Assembly: GCA_030618675.1 (NCBI GenBank)
Contig: JAUXCV010000108.1
Location: 1-5,994, forward strand
Length of the DNA: 5,994 bases
Reading direction: 5' to 3'
Source: Acidimicrobiia bacterium
Lineage (GTDB): Bacteria > Actinomycetota > Acidimicrobiia > Spongiisociales > UBA5794
A program made the translations under genes and the position numbers. Positions 4,580 through 5,994 of this stretch are shown piece after piece; position 1 is the stretch's first letter, and each line of letters opens with the position of its first letter. Under the pieces are notes generated by a model. The model was not told the DNA's origin. It searched no databases and saw only the letters and a program-made list of their open reading frames with translations.

Positions 4580-5950
4580 CTAGTCCAACCGTCCACCCGT
4601 TGAAGCCGATCCAGGAACCACACGACCCTCCGCAGGGATCGCACGTGGTCCACGTCGAGCGTGATAGCCGGGAGGACGCATCCCCAACTCATCGAGAACA
4701 CGATCGAGGCTCTGGCCGTCGGAGGCCTCGACAACCCGGCTGATCCCGAGCCGGCGACTCTCAGACCGGCGACGGTCGGCCTGTTCCACCGCCCGCACCT
4801 CACCGGTGAGACCTACCTCCCCCCATGCTGCGACCGATCCGAGAGGAACTCCCGTGACAGCCGAAGCGATGGCAAGAGCCGTCGGCAGATCGGCAGCAGG
4901 CTCGCTGATCGAGAGCCCGCCCATCACGGATACGTAGACCTCACGATTGCTCATCGAGAACCCACCGTGCCGTTCGAGAGAGGCGAGTATCTGGTGAACC
5001 CTTGACGCCGGAAGGCCCTTCACACTGCGCCGGGGCTGAGCAGATGAAGTCTTCACGGTGAGGGCTTGGATCTCAACAATCAGAGAGCGCCGACCGTCGA
5101 GCGCCGGGAACAGAGCGCTTCCGGGGGAGGTGCCGTCGCGACCGCCGGAGAGAACCGCACTCGGATCGCTCATCGGATCGAGACCGCGGTCGGTCATCTC
5201 GAACACGCCGATCTCGTTAACCGAACCGAATCGATTCTTCATGCTCCGAAGGAATCGCAGGTTTCGATGCGGATCGCCGTCCAACGAAAGCACGACGTCG
5301 ACCATGTGCTCGAGGCTCTTCGGACCAGCGATCGTGCCGTCCTTGGTGATGTGTCCAATGAGTAGAACGGCTACATCGGCTGCCTTTGCCGCTGCGATCA
5401 GACGAGCCGCTGAGCCACGGACGGCGGCCATGCTCCCGGCGACGCTCTCCCCAGCGACGCCGGTAACCGTCTGGATCGAATCGATCACCACGAGCGGATG
5501 ATCACCGGATCGGATCAGGTCGGAGAGCTGCTCAACATCGGACTCGGTCGTGATCAGCAGCCCGTCTGCGGTGGCTCCGATCCGCCGCGCCCTCATTCCC
5601 ACCTGAGGCCGTGATTCCTCTCCGGTGGCAATAAGAACGCTCACACCGGCGTTGGCCAGCGCTGATCCGATCTCGAGGATGAGCGTGGACTTGCCAACTC
5701 CCGGAGCGCCACCAAGCAGTGCCACCGAACCCGGAACAACACCGCCGCCCATAACGCGGTCGAACTCATCGATTCCGGTGTGAAGACGGTCGAGTCGATC
5801 GCCGACGATGCTGGCTACGGGTATCGGTGCGCCGACCCGCCGATCGTCAGAGTCAGCTTCCTGGAGGGTTCCGGAACCTCGGCATTGCGGGCAGAAGCCC
5901 ATCCAGCGGCTCGTGCGATATGAGCATTGGGTGCATCGGTAGTCGGTCAT
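4580..5950 (-). CDS. radA: DNA repair protein RadA (Sms), RecA-like ATPase
   Basis: RadA is a hexameric helicase-like ATPase that helps process recombination intermediates and extend D-loops with RecA. Numbered from the ATG at 5950: a four-cysteine zinc finger C6-x2-C9-x10-C20-x2-C23; Walker A GGAPGVGKST (80-89); ATGEES; Walker B LVVID (153-157); the RadA signature KNRFG (238-242); and a C-terminal Lon-protease-like domain with GGLSISEPAADLPTALAIAS and WGEVGLTGEVRAVEQ. Length of 456 is normal; the last 30 residues are a Pro/Gly/Arg-rich tail. A GTG at 5959 would add three residues, but it overlaps a candidate -10 box positioned for the ATG, so the ATG is preferred. First gene of the minus-strand run radA-disA. 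Confidence 0.96.
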   Translation of the reverse strand: MTDYRCTQCSYRTSRWMGFCPQCRGSGTLQEADSDDRRVGAPIPVASIVGDRLDRLHTGIDEFDRVMGGGVVPGSVALLGGAPGVGKSTLILEIGSALANAGVSVLIATGEESRPQVGMRARRIGATADGLLITTESDVEQLSDLIRSGDHPLVVIDSIQTVTGVAGESVAGSMAAVRGSAARLIAAAKAADVAVLLIGHITKDGTIAGPKSLEHMVDVVLSLDGDPHRNLRFLRSMKNRFGSVNEIGVFEMTDRGLDPMSDPSAVLSGGRDGTSPGSALFPALDGRRSLIVEIQALTVKTSSAQPRRSVKGLPASRVHQILASLERHGGFSMSNREVYVSVMGGLSISEPAADLPTALAIASAVTGVPLGSVAAWGEVGLTGEVRAVEQADRRRSESRRLGISRVVEASDGQSLDRVLDELGMRPPGYHARRGPRAIPAEGRVVPGSASTGGRLD

Positions 5951-5957
5951 GGGATGC

Positions 5958-5963
5958 ACCGTA
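5958..5963 (-). promoter_or_regulatory. Candidate -10 element for leaderless radA mRNA
   Basis: TACGGT (TANNNT) on the minus strand ends 7 nt before the ATG at 5950 and overlaps the alternative GTG start at 5959. No Shine-Dalgarno is seen before either start. Only 31 bp of upstream sequence remains in the window, and no -35 hexamer stands out. This would be the promoter of the radA-disA transcript. Inferred from pattern. Confidence 0.4.
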
Positions 5964-5994
5964 GGGAACGGGTGTGACAGGAAGGGTTCGCTGC

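Overview
The window looks like chromosomal core-genome DNA from a GC-rich actinobacterium. The evidence is a CarD-type RNA polymerase regulator, a DisA next to RadA, a CysS with the actinobacterial-style CGATVQ stretch before its HLGH motif, and start codons that mostly lack a Shine-Dalgarno but carry TANNNT boxes 6-8 nt upstream, as expected for leaderless mRNAs. A deep-branching class such as Acidimicrobiia is plausible, but I cannot place it from this sequence alone.

Layout, right to left along the minus strand: radA (4580-5950, DNA recombination/repair ATPase), disA (3506-4567, c-di-AMP synthase), carD (2662-3441, RNA polymerase-binding factor with a repetitive basic N-terminal tail), ispD (1998-2630) and ispF (1520-2005), two enzymes of the MEP isoprenoid pathway, and cysS (1-623, cut off by the left edge). 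radA/disA and ispD/ispF are tightly spaced or overlapping. The genes form a genome-maintenance and signalling block (radA-disA), a transcription regulator (carD) and a metabolic block (ispD-ispF, cysS), an order typical of Actinobacteria.

One gene runs the other way: a cytosolic glycerophosphodiester phosphodiesterase (832-1536, plus strand) sits between ispF and cysS. It overlaps the 3' end of ispF tail to tail by 17 bp and is divergent from cysS. The 208-bp cysS/phosphodiesterase spacer holds the most unusual non-coding structure: nine tandem heptads (NNCTGTC-like) whose left part pairs with an inverted GACAGNN tract to give a 26-bp stem with one G.U wobble.

The points most worth a second look are the DisA active-site motifs (DGG and RFR where DGA and RHR are usual), the 45-bp tandem repeat encoding a histone-H1-like tail on the N-terminus of CarD, the shared leaderless-promoter pattern (cysS and ispD share the 9-mer TACCATTCG), and the heptad/inverted-repeat element. 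I see no clearly new multi-gene system, tRNA, rRNA, CRISPR array, insertion sequence or intrinsic terminator.
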